Source: an uncultured Chitinophagaceae bacterium
GTDB lineage: Bacteria; Bacteroidota; Bacteroidia; Chitinophagales; Chitinophagaceae
Direction of reading: 5' to 3'
DNA length: 32,112 nucleotides
Assembly: GCA_934502905.1 (NCBI GenBank)
Contig: CAKSVK010000019.1
Location: 1-32,112, forward strand
Notes under the pieces: model-generated
Seen by the model: the letters and a program-made list of their open reading frames with translations, nothing else
Told to the model about the DNA's origin: nothing
The model's database searches: none
Part shown: piece by piece, positions 16,621 through 25,319 of the stretch
How positions within the stretch are numbered: the first letter of the stretch is position 1
How the letters are laid out: each line of letters starts with the position of its first letter
Program-made: the position numbers and the translations under genes

Positions 16621-19257
16621 ATGACTTCAGTACAGATAAGACAGGCTTTTCTTGATTTTTTTAAATCGAAAGGGCATCAGATCGTTCCTTCGGCTCCCAT
16701 CGTGGTAAAAAATGATCCTACTTTATTGTTTACCAATGCGGGTATGAACCAGTTCAAGGACTATTTCCTGGGTAATAAAAAGCCTCCTTATAACCGTGTA
16801 GCAGATACACAGAAATGCCTGCGGGTGAGCGGTAAGCACAACGACCTGGAGGAGGTAGGCGTAGATACCTATCACCATACCATGTTTGAAATGCTGGGTA
16901 ACTGGAGCTTCGGGGATCCGGCGCACCCGGAAAAAGGGTATTTCAAAGCAGAAGCCATTGCCTGGAGCTGGGAACTGCTGACAGAAGTGTATAAAATAGA
17001 TAAAAGCCGGCTGTATGTTACCATTTTTGAAGGAGATGAAAAAGAAGGTCTGGAGAGGGATACGGAGGCTTATAACGAATGGAAAAAAGTAATCGCAGAA
17101 GACAGGATATTGCCGGGTAGCAAAAAGGATAATTTCTGGGAAATGGGTGATACCGGCCCCTGCGGCCCCTGCTCGGAGATACATGTAGATTGCCGGACCG
17201 ATGAAGAAAGAAAAAAAACAGATGGTAGCACCCTCGTGAACGCCGATCATCCGCAGGTGATAGAGATATGGAACAACGTATTCATCCAGTTCAACCGGAC
17301 CAGGAGCGGAGCATTGGAACCGTTGCCGGCCAAACACGTAGATACTGGTATGGGATTCGAACGGCTGGTACGGGTGCTGCAGGGTAAAACTTCCAATTAC
17401 GATACTGATATCTTTACAGGTACTATTGCGGCTACGGAAAAGATAACCGGCAAGCAATACGATTTTGGCGACAGCCGCCAGGCGATCGCTTTCCGTGTAA
17501 TTGCCGACCACATCCGGGCCATCAGCTTTACCATTGCCGACGGACAGTTACCTTCTAATACCGGCGCCGGTTATGTCATCCGCAGGATCTTAAGAAGAGC
17601 GGTACGTTACTATTATTCGTACCTCGACTACAGGCAACCGCTGTTGCACCAACTGGTACCCCTGTTGGCAGAGCAGTTCAGGCATGTATTTCCCGAACTG
17701 TATCAGCAGGCAGATTTTGTAATGAGGGTTGTAAAGGAAGAAGAAGATGCTTTCCTGAGAACCCTTGAAAAAGGGCTGAAAAGAATGGAAGATATAACCG
17801 GCGGAACAACCGGCAGCATCATTTCCGGGAAAGAAGCTTTTGAGCTGTACGATACCTATGGCTTCCCGGTAGACCTCACCCGGCTGATAGCTTCTGAAAG
17901 AAATCTTTCCGTCAATGAAAAGGAGTTCGGGGAAGAAATGAAGTTGCAGAAAGACCGTAGCCGGGCAGCTACTGCCATTGATACCGATGACTGGGTAGAC
18001 ATACATAAGACCGGCAAGACTTCTTTTGTAGGATACAATGACCTGCTGGTGGAAACACAGGTAGTAAAGTACCGTAAGGTAAAAGCAAAAGGAAAAGAAC
18101 AATATCAGCTGGTGCTCGAGTCTACGTCTTTTTATGCTGAGAGTGGCGGACAGGTAGGAGACAGGGGATACCTGTTATTTGGTGATGAGCGTATACCCGT
18201 AACCGATACCAAAAAGGAAAATGACCTGATCATTCACTTCACGGATAAGTTGCCGTTGGATATTACTTTACCTGTAACAGCATCTGTCAACTGGGAGCAC
18301 AGGATCAATACGATGTATAATCATACGGCTACACACCTGCTGCATGCTGCTTTGCGAAAGGTGTTGGGCAGGCATGTGGCGCAGAAAGGCTCGCTGGTAT
18401 CGCCGGAAGAGCTGCGTTTTGATTTCTCTCACTTCTCAAAAGTATCTGATGAGGAATTGCGGGAGATAGAGCTGCTGGTAAATGAAAAAATAAGAGCCAA
18501 TATACCGGTGGTGATCAAAGAAATGCCGAAAGAGGAAGCGTTGGAACTGGGTGCTATGGCATTATTTGGTGAGAAGTACGGAGATGTGGTGAGGGTGGTG
18601 ATCATCGACCCGGAATATTCCGTAGAGCTTTGCGGAGGAACGCATGTAGCCCATACCGGTATGATCGGATTGTTTGCTATTGTATCTGAATCTGCGGTAG
18701 CGGCAGGTGTGCGTCGTATAGAAGCGCTGACCGGGCCTGCGGCTATACAGTATGCTTACGACAAAATAAGCCAATTCAAGCATATCGGCGAATTGCTGAA
18801 AACAAAGGATCCGTTAAAAGCGCTGGAGAAATTGATTGAAGAAAAAGCTGCGCTGCAGAAAAAGGTAGAATCGCTGGAAGCGCGTCACCTGGTGCAGGTA
18901 CGCAATGAGCTGCTGCAGAAAGACCAGGTCGTGAACGGTGTAACCTTTATAGGCGAACTAGTACAGGTAGATAACGCCGATGCCCTGAAGAAGATCTGCT
19001 TTGATATGAAGAATAACCTGAGAGATTACCTGATGGTATTATGCGCTAATATCGGCGGTAAGCCGTTTGTAGCTGTCGGCATGTCTGAAGTGGTGGCAAC
19101 TGCCCGGCAACTGGATGCCGGCAGGATCATCAAGGAGGTGGTGGCACCCCTGATCAAAGGCGGCGGTGGCGGACAAAAAACGCTGGCTACTGCCGGGGGG
19201 CAGGACGCATCTCAACTGAAGGAAGTGATTGAAAAGGTGAGATTGCTGCTGGGATAG
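16621..19257 (+). CDS. alaS: Alanyl-tRNA synthetase
   Basis: 878-residue class II aminoacyl-tRNA synthetase, full length for the bacterial family, that charges tRNA-Ala. Order of parts: catalytic domain at the N-terminus (FTNAGMNQFKDYFLG, HHTMFEMLGNWSFGD, GDTGPCGPCSEIH, GFERL), tRNA-recognition region, editing domain with the zinc ligands H568 and H572 (HTATH) and C671 and H675 (CGGTH), a coiled coil, and the C-terminal DHHA1/C-Ala domain with a glycine-rich GGGGGQKTLATAGG. All expected motifs are intact. It is divergent from the M23 peptidase gene. Its stop codon lies 2 bases from the stop codon of the convergent ATPase gene, with no hairpin terminator between them. Confidence 0.99.
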   Translation: MTSVQIRQAFLDFFKSKGHQIVPSAPIVVKNDPTLLFTNAGMNQFKDYFLGNKKPPYNRVADTQKCLRVSGKHNDLEEVGVDTYHHTMFEMLGNWSFGDPAHPEKGYFKAEAIAWSWELLTEVYKIDKSRLYVTIFEGDEKEGLERDTEAYNEWKKVIAEDRILPGSKKDNFWEMGDTGPCGPCSEIHVDCRTDEERKKTDGSTLVNADHPQVIEIWNNVFIQFNRTRSGALEPLPAKHVDTGMGFERLVRVLQGKTSNYDTDIFTGTIAATEKITGKQYDFGDSRQAIAFRVIADHIRAISFTIADGQLPSNTGAGYVIRRILRRAVRYYYSYLDYRQPLLHQLVPLLAEQFRHVFPELYQQADFVMRVVKEEEDAFLRTLEKGLKRMEDITGGTTGSIISGKEAFELYDTYGFPVDLTRLIASERNLSVNEKEFGEEMKLQKDRSRAATAIDTDDWVDIHKTGKTSFVGYNDLLVETQVVKYRKVKAKGKEQYQLVLESTSFYAESGGQVGDRGYLLFGDERIPVTDTKKENDLIIHFTDKLPLDITLPVTASVNWEHRINTMYNHTATHLLHAALRKVLGRHVAQKGSLVSPEELRFDFSHFSKVSDEELREIELLVNEKIRANIPVVIKEMPKEEALELGAMALFGEKYGDVVRVVIIDPEYSVELCGGTHVAHTGMIGLFAIVSESAVAAGVRRIEALTGPAAIQYAYDKISQFKHIGELLKTKDPLKALEKLIEEKAALQKKVESLEARHLVQVRNELLQKDQVVNGVTFIGELVQVDNADALKKICFDMKNNLRDYLMVLCANIGGKPFVAVGMSEVVATARQLDAGRIIKEVVAPLIKGGGGGQKTLATAGGQDASQLKEVIEKVRLLLG

Positions 19258-19259
19258 TC

Positions 19260-20429
19260 TTATAAAAAAGCAAATATTCTGTCCAGCATTTTCCAGTTGA
19301 GTATCTGCGTTTCCTGTTGTTGCAAAAATCCTTCACCTGCATAGATCAGGAATGACTGTTCTGTTGCAGGTTGAATTTTTTTCCAGTATGCTATTCCTTT
19401 CAGAAAGCTTCTGTTGTAAGTAGTGCTGGATTTTATTTCTACCGGAATAGCGCCGGTTGCTTTATCAATCAATATATCTATTTCGTTTCCGGTTCTGTCC
19501 CGCCAATAATAAAAATTGCTTCTCTGTCCTTTATTAAAACGTTGCTTCAATAATTCCAGCAAAACAAAGTTTTCAAACAAAGCTCCCCGCAGGGGATGAT
19601 GTGCCAACTGTATCTCATTCTCAATTTCCAGCAGTGAGCAACATAAACCGGTATCATAAAAATATAGCTTGGGCATTTGCAGCAGACGTTTACCTAGGTT
19701 GTTGTAAAAAGGCTTCAATGTAAATGTAATGAAGCTGGTTTCCAATATACCCAGCCAGGCTGCCACTGTTTTTTGATCTATGCCACAATCATTACTTATA
19801 GATGTGTAGTTAAGTACCTGACCGTTGCGGGAAGCGCATATCTTTAAAAAGCGTTGAAAAATAGCAAGGTTACTAATATTTTTTATCTGCCTGACATCTC
19901 TTTCCACATAAGTTAAAATGTAGTTAGGATAATAATCGGTCGGGGCAATGGATTTGTCGTATAACCGGGGATACCCTCCGTGAAGCATTAAAAAGTCAAG
20001 CGTATTATTTTTCCATTCTGTTCCTTCCAATTCTTCATAGCTGAATGGCAGTAGATGAATAAAAGCTATCCTGCCAGCGAGGCTTTGAACAATATTCTCA
20101 AGAAGCAGGAAATTTTGTGAGCCTGTTAAAATAAAGCGACCCGTACCCTGGGTGTCTTCATCTATAATACCCTGTAAATAAGAAAACAAATGGGGCGCAC
20201 GCTGAATTTCATCAAACACAGCTCCATCCGGGTATCTTGCTAAAAAAGCACGTGGATCTGTTATGGCAGCCAGCAGGGTATCCTGGTTCTCGAAGCTGAC
20301 ATAAGGCTTATTACTGAACAAGGTTCTTGCTAATGTCGTTTTACCACTTTGCCTGGGGCCCAGCAAACCGATAGCAGGAAATTTATCTGCCAGTTCCCTG
20401 ATTTTAGCCGCTGCTGCTCTTTTTACCAT
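19260..20429 (-). CDS. AAA ATPase with DUF4143 domain (AAA_14 type)
   Basis: 389-residue protein of the AAA_14/DUF4143 family. The N-terminal ATPase has the Walker A motif G24-T31 (GPRQSGKTT), a Walker B with D73-E74 (GAVFDEIQ) and a sensor-like LTGSQN. A central winged-helix-like part (about 200-250) and the DUF4143 C-terminal half follow, containing GNEIDILID and PVEIKSS, which resemble the core of a PD-(D/E)xK nuclease fold. The cellular role of this family is not established. It is frequent and patchily distributed in Bacteroidota, which suggests horizontal movement. The gene looks AT-richer than alaS next to it. A perfect 20-base inverted repeat lies 18 bases upstream of the start, and a TAAATTTG box sits so close that the mRNA may be almost leaderless. 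Confidence 0.92.
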   Translation of the reverse strand: MVKRAAAAKIRELADKFPAIGLLGPRQSGKTTLARTLFSNKPYVSFENQDTLLAAITDPRAFLARYPDGAVFDEIQRAPHLFSYLQGIIDEDTQGTGRFILTGSQNFLLLENIVQSLAGRIAFIHLLPFSYEELEGTEWKNNTLDFLMLHGGYPRLYDKSIAPTDYYPNYILTYVERDVRQIKNISNLAIFQRFLKICASRNGQVLNYTSISNDCGIDQKTVAAWLGILETSFITFTLKPFYNNLGKRLLQMPKLYFYDTGLCCSLLEIENEIQLAHHPLRGALFENFVLLELLKQRFNKGQRSNFYYWRDRTGNEIDILIDKATGAIPVEIKSSTTYNRSFLKGIAYWKKIQPATEQSFLIYAGEGFLQQQETQILNWKMLDRIFAFL

Positions 20430-20433
20430 TATA

Positions 20434-20441
20434 CAAATTTA
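20434..20441 (-). promoter_or_regulatory. -7 promoter element of the ATPase gene (TAAATTTG)
   Basis: Exact TAnnTTTG match on the minus strand ending 4 bases before the start codon, so transcription would begin at or within a few bases of the ATG. Upstream sequence where a -33 element would lie is inside the right-hand part of the inverted repeat at 20447-20491. Confidence 0.45.
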
Positions 20442-20446
20442 TTTTT

Positions 20447-20491
20447 ATATTTTGACAAATACGGAATTTTGTTCCGTATTTGTCAAAATAT
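20447..20491. repeat. Perfect 20-base inverted repeat upstream of the ATPase gene
   Basis: Arms 20447-20466 and 20472-20491 are exact reverse complements around a 5-base spacer (TTTTG). Each arm holds TTTGACAAATACGGAA. It starts 18 bases before the ATPase start codon and overlaps the expected promoter. There is no long T-run in either direction. It may be an operator for a dimeric or multimeric protein, an RNA or DNA hairpin, or a mark left by a mobile element. Confidence 0.9.
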
Positions 20492-20666
20492 GTATAACTA
20501 TATCATTATCAATAAGTTATTTTTCGTTTATTTGGAAAAGCAACGCCCTGTTGCGGGATTAACAAGCATGAACAGTGGATTCCACCCTTTCAGGGGTTGG
20601 AACACTTTTTTCGTGAGATGCGATTTTTTACAGACTTATTTTAACTTCCGTAAGAAAGCATTTACC

Positions 20667-21062
20667 ATGAATCTCCATAGATCTGCCAGGGTGATACTTT
20701 TTGCCGTTGTAGCGTTAATGGTGGTTTTGATCTTTTTTATCCTAAGGGTTATCAATGCCCCCACCCAACTACCCGTTAAAACAATGGTACTGAATGCGGA
20801 TTCTATCAGGGGACAGGTGCTCTTCCAGTCAGATTGTACTGTATGTCATCCTGCAAAAGGACGTTTACATTATTCACTGAAGGGCGTAGTTGATCGCTTG
20901 AGAGAACCATACCTGAAAACATATCTTACAAAGCAGGATTCTTTGTTACGAGCAAAAGACCCGTATGCTGTTGCTTTGATTGAGAATTACAGGATAACAG
21001 GTAATCACCGGTTCCCGTATTCAGAGGATGAGTTAAATTATATTATTGCCTACCTGAGGTAA
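20667..21062 (+). CDS. Small membrane-anchored c-type cytochrome
   Basis: 131-residue protein. I take ATG 20667 as the start because it opens onto a single N-terminal membrane anchor (about residues 8-28, VILFAVVALMVVLIFFILRV); the open frame extends further upstream but crosses the inverted repeat there. C57-xx-C60-H61 (CTVCH) is the single heme-c site. The end (FPYSEDELNYIIAYLR) is the typical last helix of class I cytochromes. No methionine follows the heme motif, so the usual Met sixth ligand is missing; H114, just before the last helix, could replace it. It probably passes electrons at the outer face of the inner membrane. It lies one gene away from a multiheme operon and may work with it. 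Confidence 0.83.
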   Translation: MNLHRSARVILFAVVALMVVLIFFILRVINAPTQLPVKTMVLNADSIRGQVLFQSDCTVCHPAKGRLHYSLKGVVDRLREPYLKTYLTKQDSLLRAKDPYAVALIENYRITGNHRFPYSEDELNYIIAYLR

Positions 21063-21068
21063 AAAGCA

Positions 21069-21098
21069 ACCCTTACAGGTTTTCAAAATCTGTTAGGT
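21069..21098. terminator. Bidirectional terminator-like inverted repeat
   Basis: ACCCTTACAGGTTTT and AAAATCTGTTAGGT form a near-perfect stem with the T-run and A-run built into it. It lies between the convergent cytochrome and AraC genes and can serve both. A similar AACAGGTTTTGAAAACCTGTT-like element is, from general memory, common between Bacteroidota genes. Confidence 0.6.
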
Positions 21099-21108
21099 CT
21101 CTGCCTGT

Positions 21109-21978
21109 TCATATATTCCAATACGACTTCCTGTAATCCGAAGGTGTTTGTCCCGATATCCTCGAAAATATTCTGTTGAAATACGAAATATTAGGAAATC
21201 CTACCAGGTTAGCTATTTCTTTCAGAGAATGATTGGTGGTAGTCAGTAAAAGCTGTGCTCTTTCAATCCTTTTAAGCTGTATATAGTCCAGCGGGCGCAT
21301 CTGTATCTGTTCATTGAATAATCTTGAAAAGTAGTCCGGGTTCAGGTGGCAATAAGTGGCCAGGCGTTGCACGGTCAGGGTTTCTTCCAGGTGTTCGCTG
21401 ATGTAATATAACACATCCGAAATCCTTTTTGACTGGAGCGGATTGGCAGGACTGGTAACAGGATCAGTGATGAAGCCACTCAGCAATACTTTTAAAATTC
21501 CCTGTGTTTCAATCAGCACCTTTGGAGAAGTTTTGTTGTTCAGGGCCAGGAGCTTTTGCGTAAACGCCCTGTTATCGTAGGTTCTCGGGTCGCTTTTTTC
21601 TATTTCACGATGTGGATTGATCTCAAGCATACGGGTAAACAACCGGGTATCCAGGTCAGAAGCCGGACGTTCATATACAAAATGTTGCGATGTAAATACT
21701 GATAAGCCGCTGCCTGTATCCTCCAGAAAATGTACATAGGTTTGTTCCATGAAATGGCTGCATTGGTAATGGCTGTAGCTGAACGACGGTATCAGGTACA
21801 GGTAACCTTGCTTTAAATGAAACTGCTGCTGATGATGAAACACCCTGCCTTCTCCTTTCTTTATCCAGTACATCCTGGAAAAGGGACTGATTATGTTATC
21901 ATAGTTCCACTTTTTATCCAGTTGAACCTTCGCAACGTTCAACAGGCTCAGATTGAGGTCCTGTAAGGATTTGTTCAT
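21109..21978 (-). CDS. AraC-family transcriptional regulator
   Basis: 289-residue regulator. I prefer ATG 21978 (MNKSLQDLNLSLLNVAKVQ), preceded by GGGAAAAG, over an ATG 63 bases upstream. Residues about 10-150 form an AraC-type cupin sensor domain (MYWIKKGEGRVFHHQQQFHLKQGYLYLIP). The C-terminal ~100 residues hold two helix-turn-helix motifs (LTVQRLATYCHLNPDYFSRLFNEQ and HSLKEIANLVGFPNISYFNRIFSRISGQTPSDYRK). Such proteins usually sense a small molecule, often a sugar, and activate neighbouring genes. It is divergent from the cytochrome/DUF1501 operon starting at 22112, with 133 bases between the starts, so it is the obvious candidate to control that operon. Confidence 0.92.
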   Translation of the reverse strand: MNKSLQDLNLSLLNVAKVQLDKKWNYDNIISPFSRMYWIKKGEGRVFHHQQQFHLKQGYLYLIPSFSYSHYQCSHFMEQTYVHFLEDTGSGLSVFTSQHFVYERPASDLDTRLFTRMLEINPHREIEKSDPRTYDNRAFTQKLLALNNKTSPKVLIETQGILKVLLSGFITDPVTSPANPLQSKRISDVLYYISEHLEETLTVQRLATYCHLNPDYFSRLFNEQIQMRPLDYIQLKRIERAQLLLTTTNHSLKEIANLVGFPNISYFNRIFSRISGQTPSDYRKSYWNI

Positions 21979-22111
21979 TATCTTTTCCCGTATTGAGTGA
22001 GATATAAAGGGTAATTTCTGAAAAAAGTCGGATTTGTACAAAAAACAGTCATGTTTATGTAACCTGCGTTCTGTTAAATATCTCTACCTTGTACTCCGAT
22101 CGCCAGTCATT

Positions 22112-25100
22112 ATGAAGTACAGGTTCCTGTTCATACTTACCCTTGGGTTCTATTACGCATGTTCTCCTGCTTTACCCGAAGATGTAGAAGCGGTGTATGC
22201 CACATTGCCTTCAAAAATCGATTTTAATGCTGACGTAAAACCCATCCTGTCTGATAAGTGCTTTGCATGCCACGGTCCGGATAAAGGCAGCCTTAAAGCG
22301 GGACTGCGCCTTGACATTCCGGAGGCTGCATATGCAGAAATGCCGGAGAGCCCGGGCAAAAAAGCTATCGTGCCGGGTAGTCTTTCCAAAAGCGAAGTTT
22401 TCCATCGCATCCTTTCTTCCGATCCCTCCTATATGATGCCGGAGCCCGAGTCTCACCTTACGTTATCAGCATATGAAAAAGCAGTATTGATCAAATGGAT
22501 GAAAGAAGGTGCGGAATACAAGCCGCATTGGGCATTCATAAAGCCTGAGGAGCCGAAGGTGCCACAGGTGAGCAACATTTCTTCCGTGATCAACCCGATC
22601 GATAATTTTGTATTGCAAAAGCTGGAGCAGAAAAAATGGAAACTTTCGCCCGAGGCTGACAAGGAGCTGTTGATGCGCCGGTTGAGCCTTGATCTTACCG
22701 GGTTGCCACCCACGCTGGAAGAGCTGGACGCATTTGTAAATGATAACTCCCCGGATGCCTACGAAAAGCAGGTGGATCGCCTGATGGCATCTCCGCATTA
22801 TGGAGAAAAAATGGCTGTAGACTGGCTGGATGTGGCCCGCTTTGCTGATTCGCATGGATACACGGTAGACCGTATCAGGGATATGTCCCCCTGGCGCGAC
22901 TGGGTAATCAAAGCATTTAATACCAACCTGCCTTACAATGATTTTGTTACCTGGCAATTGGCCGGCGATCTGCTCCCCCATCCAACCAGGGACCAACTGA
23001 TTGCCACCGCTTTTAACCGGAACCATCAGCAAAACGGGGAAGGTGGCATTGTGGAAGAGGAGTTTAAAGTAGAATATGTTTCAGACCGAACCAATACAAC
23101 AGCGGAAGCTTTTATGGCGATGACCGCAAGCTGTGCCAAGTGCCATGATCATAAATATGACCCTATTTCCCAAAAAGAATATTTCCAGCTGTATAGCTTT
23201 TTCAACAACGTAAAGGAAGCAGGACAAATATCATGGGATGATGCCATGCCGGTGCCGACGCTGGTGTTAACAACAGCCGAGCAGGATAAGATCATTGCAG
23301 TCCTTACCGGCGATGCCCGGCAAAAAGAGACAGAATTAAGAAATGTATCACAATCAGAGAATACAACTTTTCACCAATGGCTGCAATCGGGAGCGTATAG
23401 AAAGCTGGCTTCCAGGAAATATCCGGCAGATCTTGCCGCGCATTATCCGTTAAAAGGAAATGTGTCGAATGCGGTCCGCCCCCATGAAAAAGCTACCCTG
23501 GCAAGGGAAAGCAACGGCGGCGAAAAGCCGGTATTTACCCAAACAGCAAAAGGAACCTCCCTGCTGCTGGATGGTGATGTATGGCTCAACATGAAAAATA
23601 CGGCTACGTATAACCGAACTGATCCTTTTTCCATTGGAGTATGGGTAAATATTCCGGAGGAGCTGAAGAACGGGGTTATTTTTCATCGCTGTAATTCTAC
23701 TTTGTTGTATAACTTCCGTGGCTTTTGCCTGAATGTGAAGGAAGATAAGCTGGAGCTGAAAATGGCGCATACCGCACCTTATAATGCCATTATAGAGTTT
23801 ACTAAAGAAGACGTAATAAAAGGTGAGTGGATCCAGCTTACGCTTACGTACGATGGATCCAGTAAAGCCAGTGGTCTGAAAGTGTATATGAACGGAAAAG
23901 AAATGGAGACGGATATAGACCAGGATCATCTTTATAAGGATATTATTCTTTGGGTAAATCCGCAGGGCCTGCAGCTGGGCGCCTGGAGCCGTGGCAAGGG
24001 ACTGACTGGTGCAAAAGCCAACGATGTGGTGGTATTTGACAGGGAACTGACGCCCCTGGAAGTGCAGCATCTGTACCAGCCCAATACATTCGGCGTCATT
24101 GCCGGAAAAGATGTACAGGACCTGTCCACAGCAGAAAAAGACATGCTGAAGCAATATTATTTTTCCAATATTTCTGCTGAAAGCAGGAAAATAAGGGAAG
24201 AATTAAAAAAGATACGGTCATCGTTAAACGACACGACGGAAAAAATTCCGGAACTGATGGTTATGGAAGAAACGCCGGAACCTATCCCTGCTTATTTGCT
24301 CGACCGGGGAGATTACACCTCACCGGCAGAAAGAGTATATCCCGACGTACCCCACAACATTTTACCCATGCCGGATGATCTGCCTCGTAACAGGTTAGGG
24401 CTGGCGCAATGGCTGCTGCATCCCGATCATCCGCTGACGGCAAGGGTAGCGGTTAACCGTTACTGGCAAATGTTCTTCGGTAAAGGGTTGGTAAAAACAG
24501 CGGAAGATTTTGGCAACCAGGGCGAAATGCCTTCGCATCCTGAATTACTGGACTGGCTGGCTGTTGGTTTCAGGCAAAGCGGATGGGATGTAAAAGCGTT
24601 GATAAAAATGATGGTAATGAGCGCTACTTACCGTCAAAGCTCCCTTGCTAGTCCGGAATTGATGGAAGCAGACCCGGAGAATATCTTATTGGCCCGCGCC
24701 TCACCCTCAAGGTTAACTGCAGAAATGGTGCGTGACAATGCATTATTTGCCAGCGGGCTTTTGAATACAACCATTGGCGGCAAAAGCGCTTATCCTTATC
24801 AGCCGGAAGACTTATGGCGCATGAATGGATCAAAGTATAAGCAGGATAGTGGCGCACTGGTATACAGGAGAGGGATGTACACCATCTGGCGACGTTCCAT
24901 CCCCAATCCCACGCAGGCTACCTTTGACGTAGGTATCCGTACAAGCTGCATCGTGCGGCGGCAGAAGACCAATACGCCGCTTCAGGCATTGATCACGCTC
25001 AATGATCCTACTTATGTGGAGGCGGCAAAAGTGCTGGGAGAAGAAATGACCCGGATAGGGAATACAGAAAGGGCTATCATTTCTGCTTTCAGGAAGCTGA

Positions 25101-25315
25101 CAGGACGTAAGCCTGGTAGCAAAGAGCTGCACCTGCTGACTGAATTATATGACAGGGAAGTAAAAAAGTTTGAGCAGCAACCTGCCAAAACAAAAGGTTG
25201 GCTCGGCACAGGACAATATGTTGTTGACAAAACATTACCGCGGCACGAGGTAGCTGCCAATGCCGTGGTGGCCAGTACCATCATAAATACCGATGCCTGC
25301 ATCACCAAAAGATAA
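22112..25315 (+). CDS. PSCyt1 / DUF1549 / LamG / DUF1553 multiheme protein
   Basis: 1067-residue exported protein. I take ATG 22112 because it starts a signal or lipoprotein leader ([19 protein letters not shown]); the frame is open 78 bases further upstream. Domains in order: PSCyt1 cytochrome-like domain with C50-xx-C53-H54 (CFACH) and a distal MPEPE segment; DUF1549 (about 180-390) with a second heme motif C341-xx-C344-H345 in [11 protein letters not shown]; a LamG/concanavalin-like insert (about 440-655, [18 protein letters not shown]); and DUF1553 (about 760-1040, [20 protein letters not shown]). This architecture was first noted in planctomycetes and is also found in Bacteroidota. The reaction is unknown; heme-dependent oxidation of a carbohydrate or glycan is a guess from the LamG module. 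It is the first gene of a four-gene operon. Confidence 0.9.
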   Translation: MKYRFLFILTLGFYYACSPALPEDVEAVYATLPSKIDFNADVKPILSDKCFACHGPDKGSLKAGLRLDIPEAAYAEMPESPGKKAIVPGSLSKSEVFHRILSSDPSYMMPEPESHLTLSAYEKAVLIKWMKEGAEYKPHWAFIKPEEPKVPQVSNISSVINPIDNFVLQKLEQKKWKLSPEADKELLMRRLSLDLTGLPPTLEELDAFVNDNSPDAYEKQVDRLMASPHYGEKMAVDWLDVARFADSHGYTVDRIRDMSPWRDWVIKAFNTNLPYNDFVTWQLAGDLLPHPTRDQLIATAFNRNHQQNGEGGIVEEEFKVEYVSDRTNTTAEAFMAMTASCAKCHDHKYDPISQKEYFQLYSFFNNVKEAGQISWDDAMPVPTLVLTTAEQDKIIAVLTGDARQKETELRNVSQSENTTFHQWLQSGAYRKLASRKYPADLAAHYPLKGNVSNAVRPHEKATLARESNGGEKPVFTQTAKGTSLLLDGDVWLNMKNTATYNRTDPFSIGVWVNIPEELKNGVIFHRCNSTLLYNFRGFCLNVKEDKLELKMAHTAPYNAIIEFTKEDVIKGEWIQLTLTYDGSSKASGLKVYMNGKEMETDIDQDHLYKDIILWVNPQGLQLGAWSRGKGLTGAKANDVVVFDRELTPLEVQHLYQPNTFGVIAGKDVQDLSTAEKDMLKQYYFSNISAESRKIREELKKIRSSLNDTTEKIPELMVMEETPEPIPAYLLDRGDYTSPAERVYPDVPHNILPMPDDLPRNRLGLAQWLLHPDHPLTARVAVNRYWQMFFGKGLVKTAEDFGNQGEMPSHPELLDWLAVGFRQSGWDVKALIKMMVMSATYRQSSLASPELMEADPENILLARASPSRLTAEMVRDNALFASGLLNTTIGGKSAYPYQPEDLWRMNGSKYKQDSGALVYRRGMYTIWRRSIPNPTQATFDVGIRTSCIVRRQKTNTPLQALITLNDPTYVEAAKVLGEEMTRIGNTERAIISAFRKLTGRKPGSKELHLLTELYDREVKKFEQQPAKTKGWLGTGQYVVDKTLPRHEVAANAVVASTIINTDACITKR

Positions 25316-25319
25316 TCGT

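Noticed and set aside
20580..20611. Imperfect hairpin (TTCCACCC / GGGGTTGGAA) followed by a T-run upstream of the cytochrome gene
   Set aside because: The stem needs a bulge and no gene ends just before it on this strand, so it is not called a terminator.
20349..20666. Upstream extension of the cytochrome c frame by 106 codons
   Set aside because: It crosses the ATPase start and the 20-base inverted repeat; the internal ATG at 20667 directly precedes the membrane anchor.
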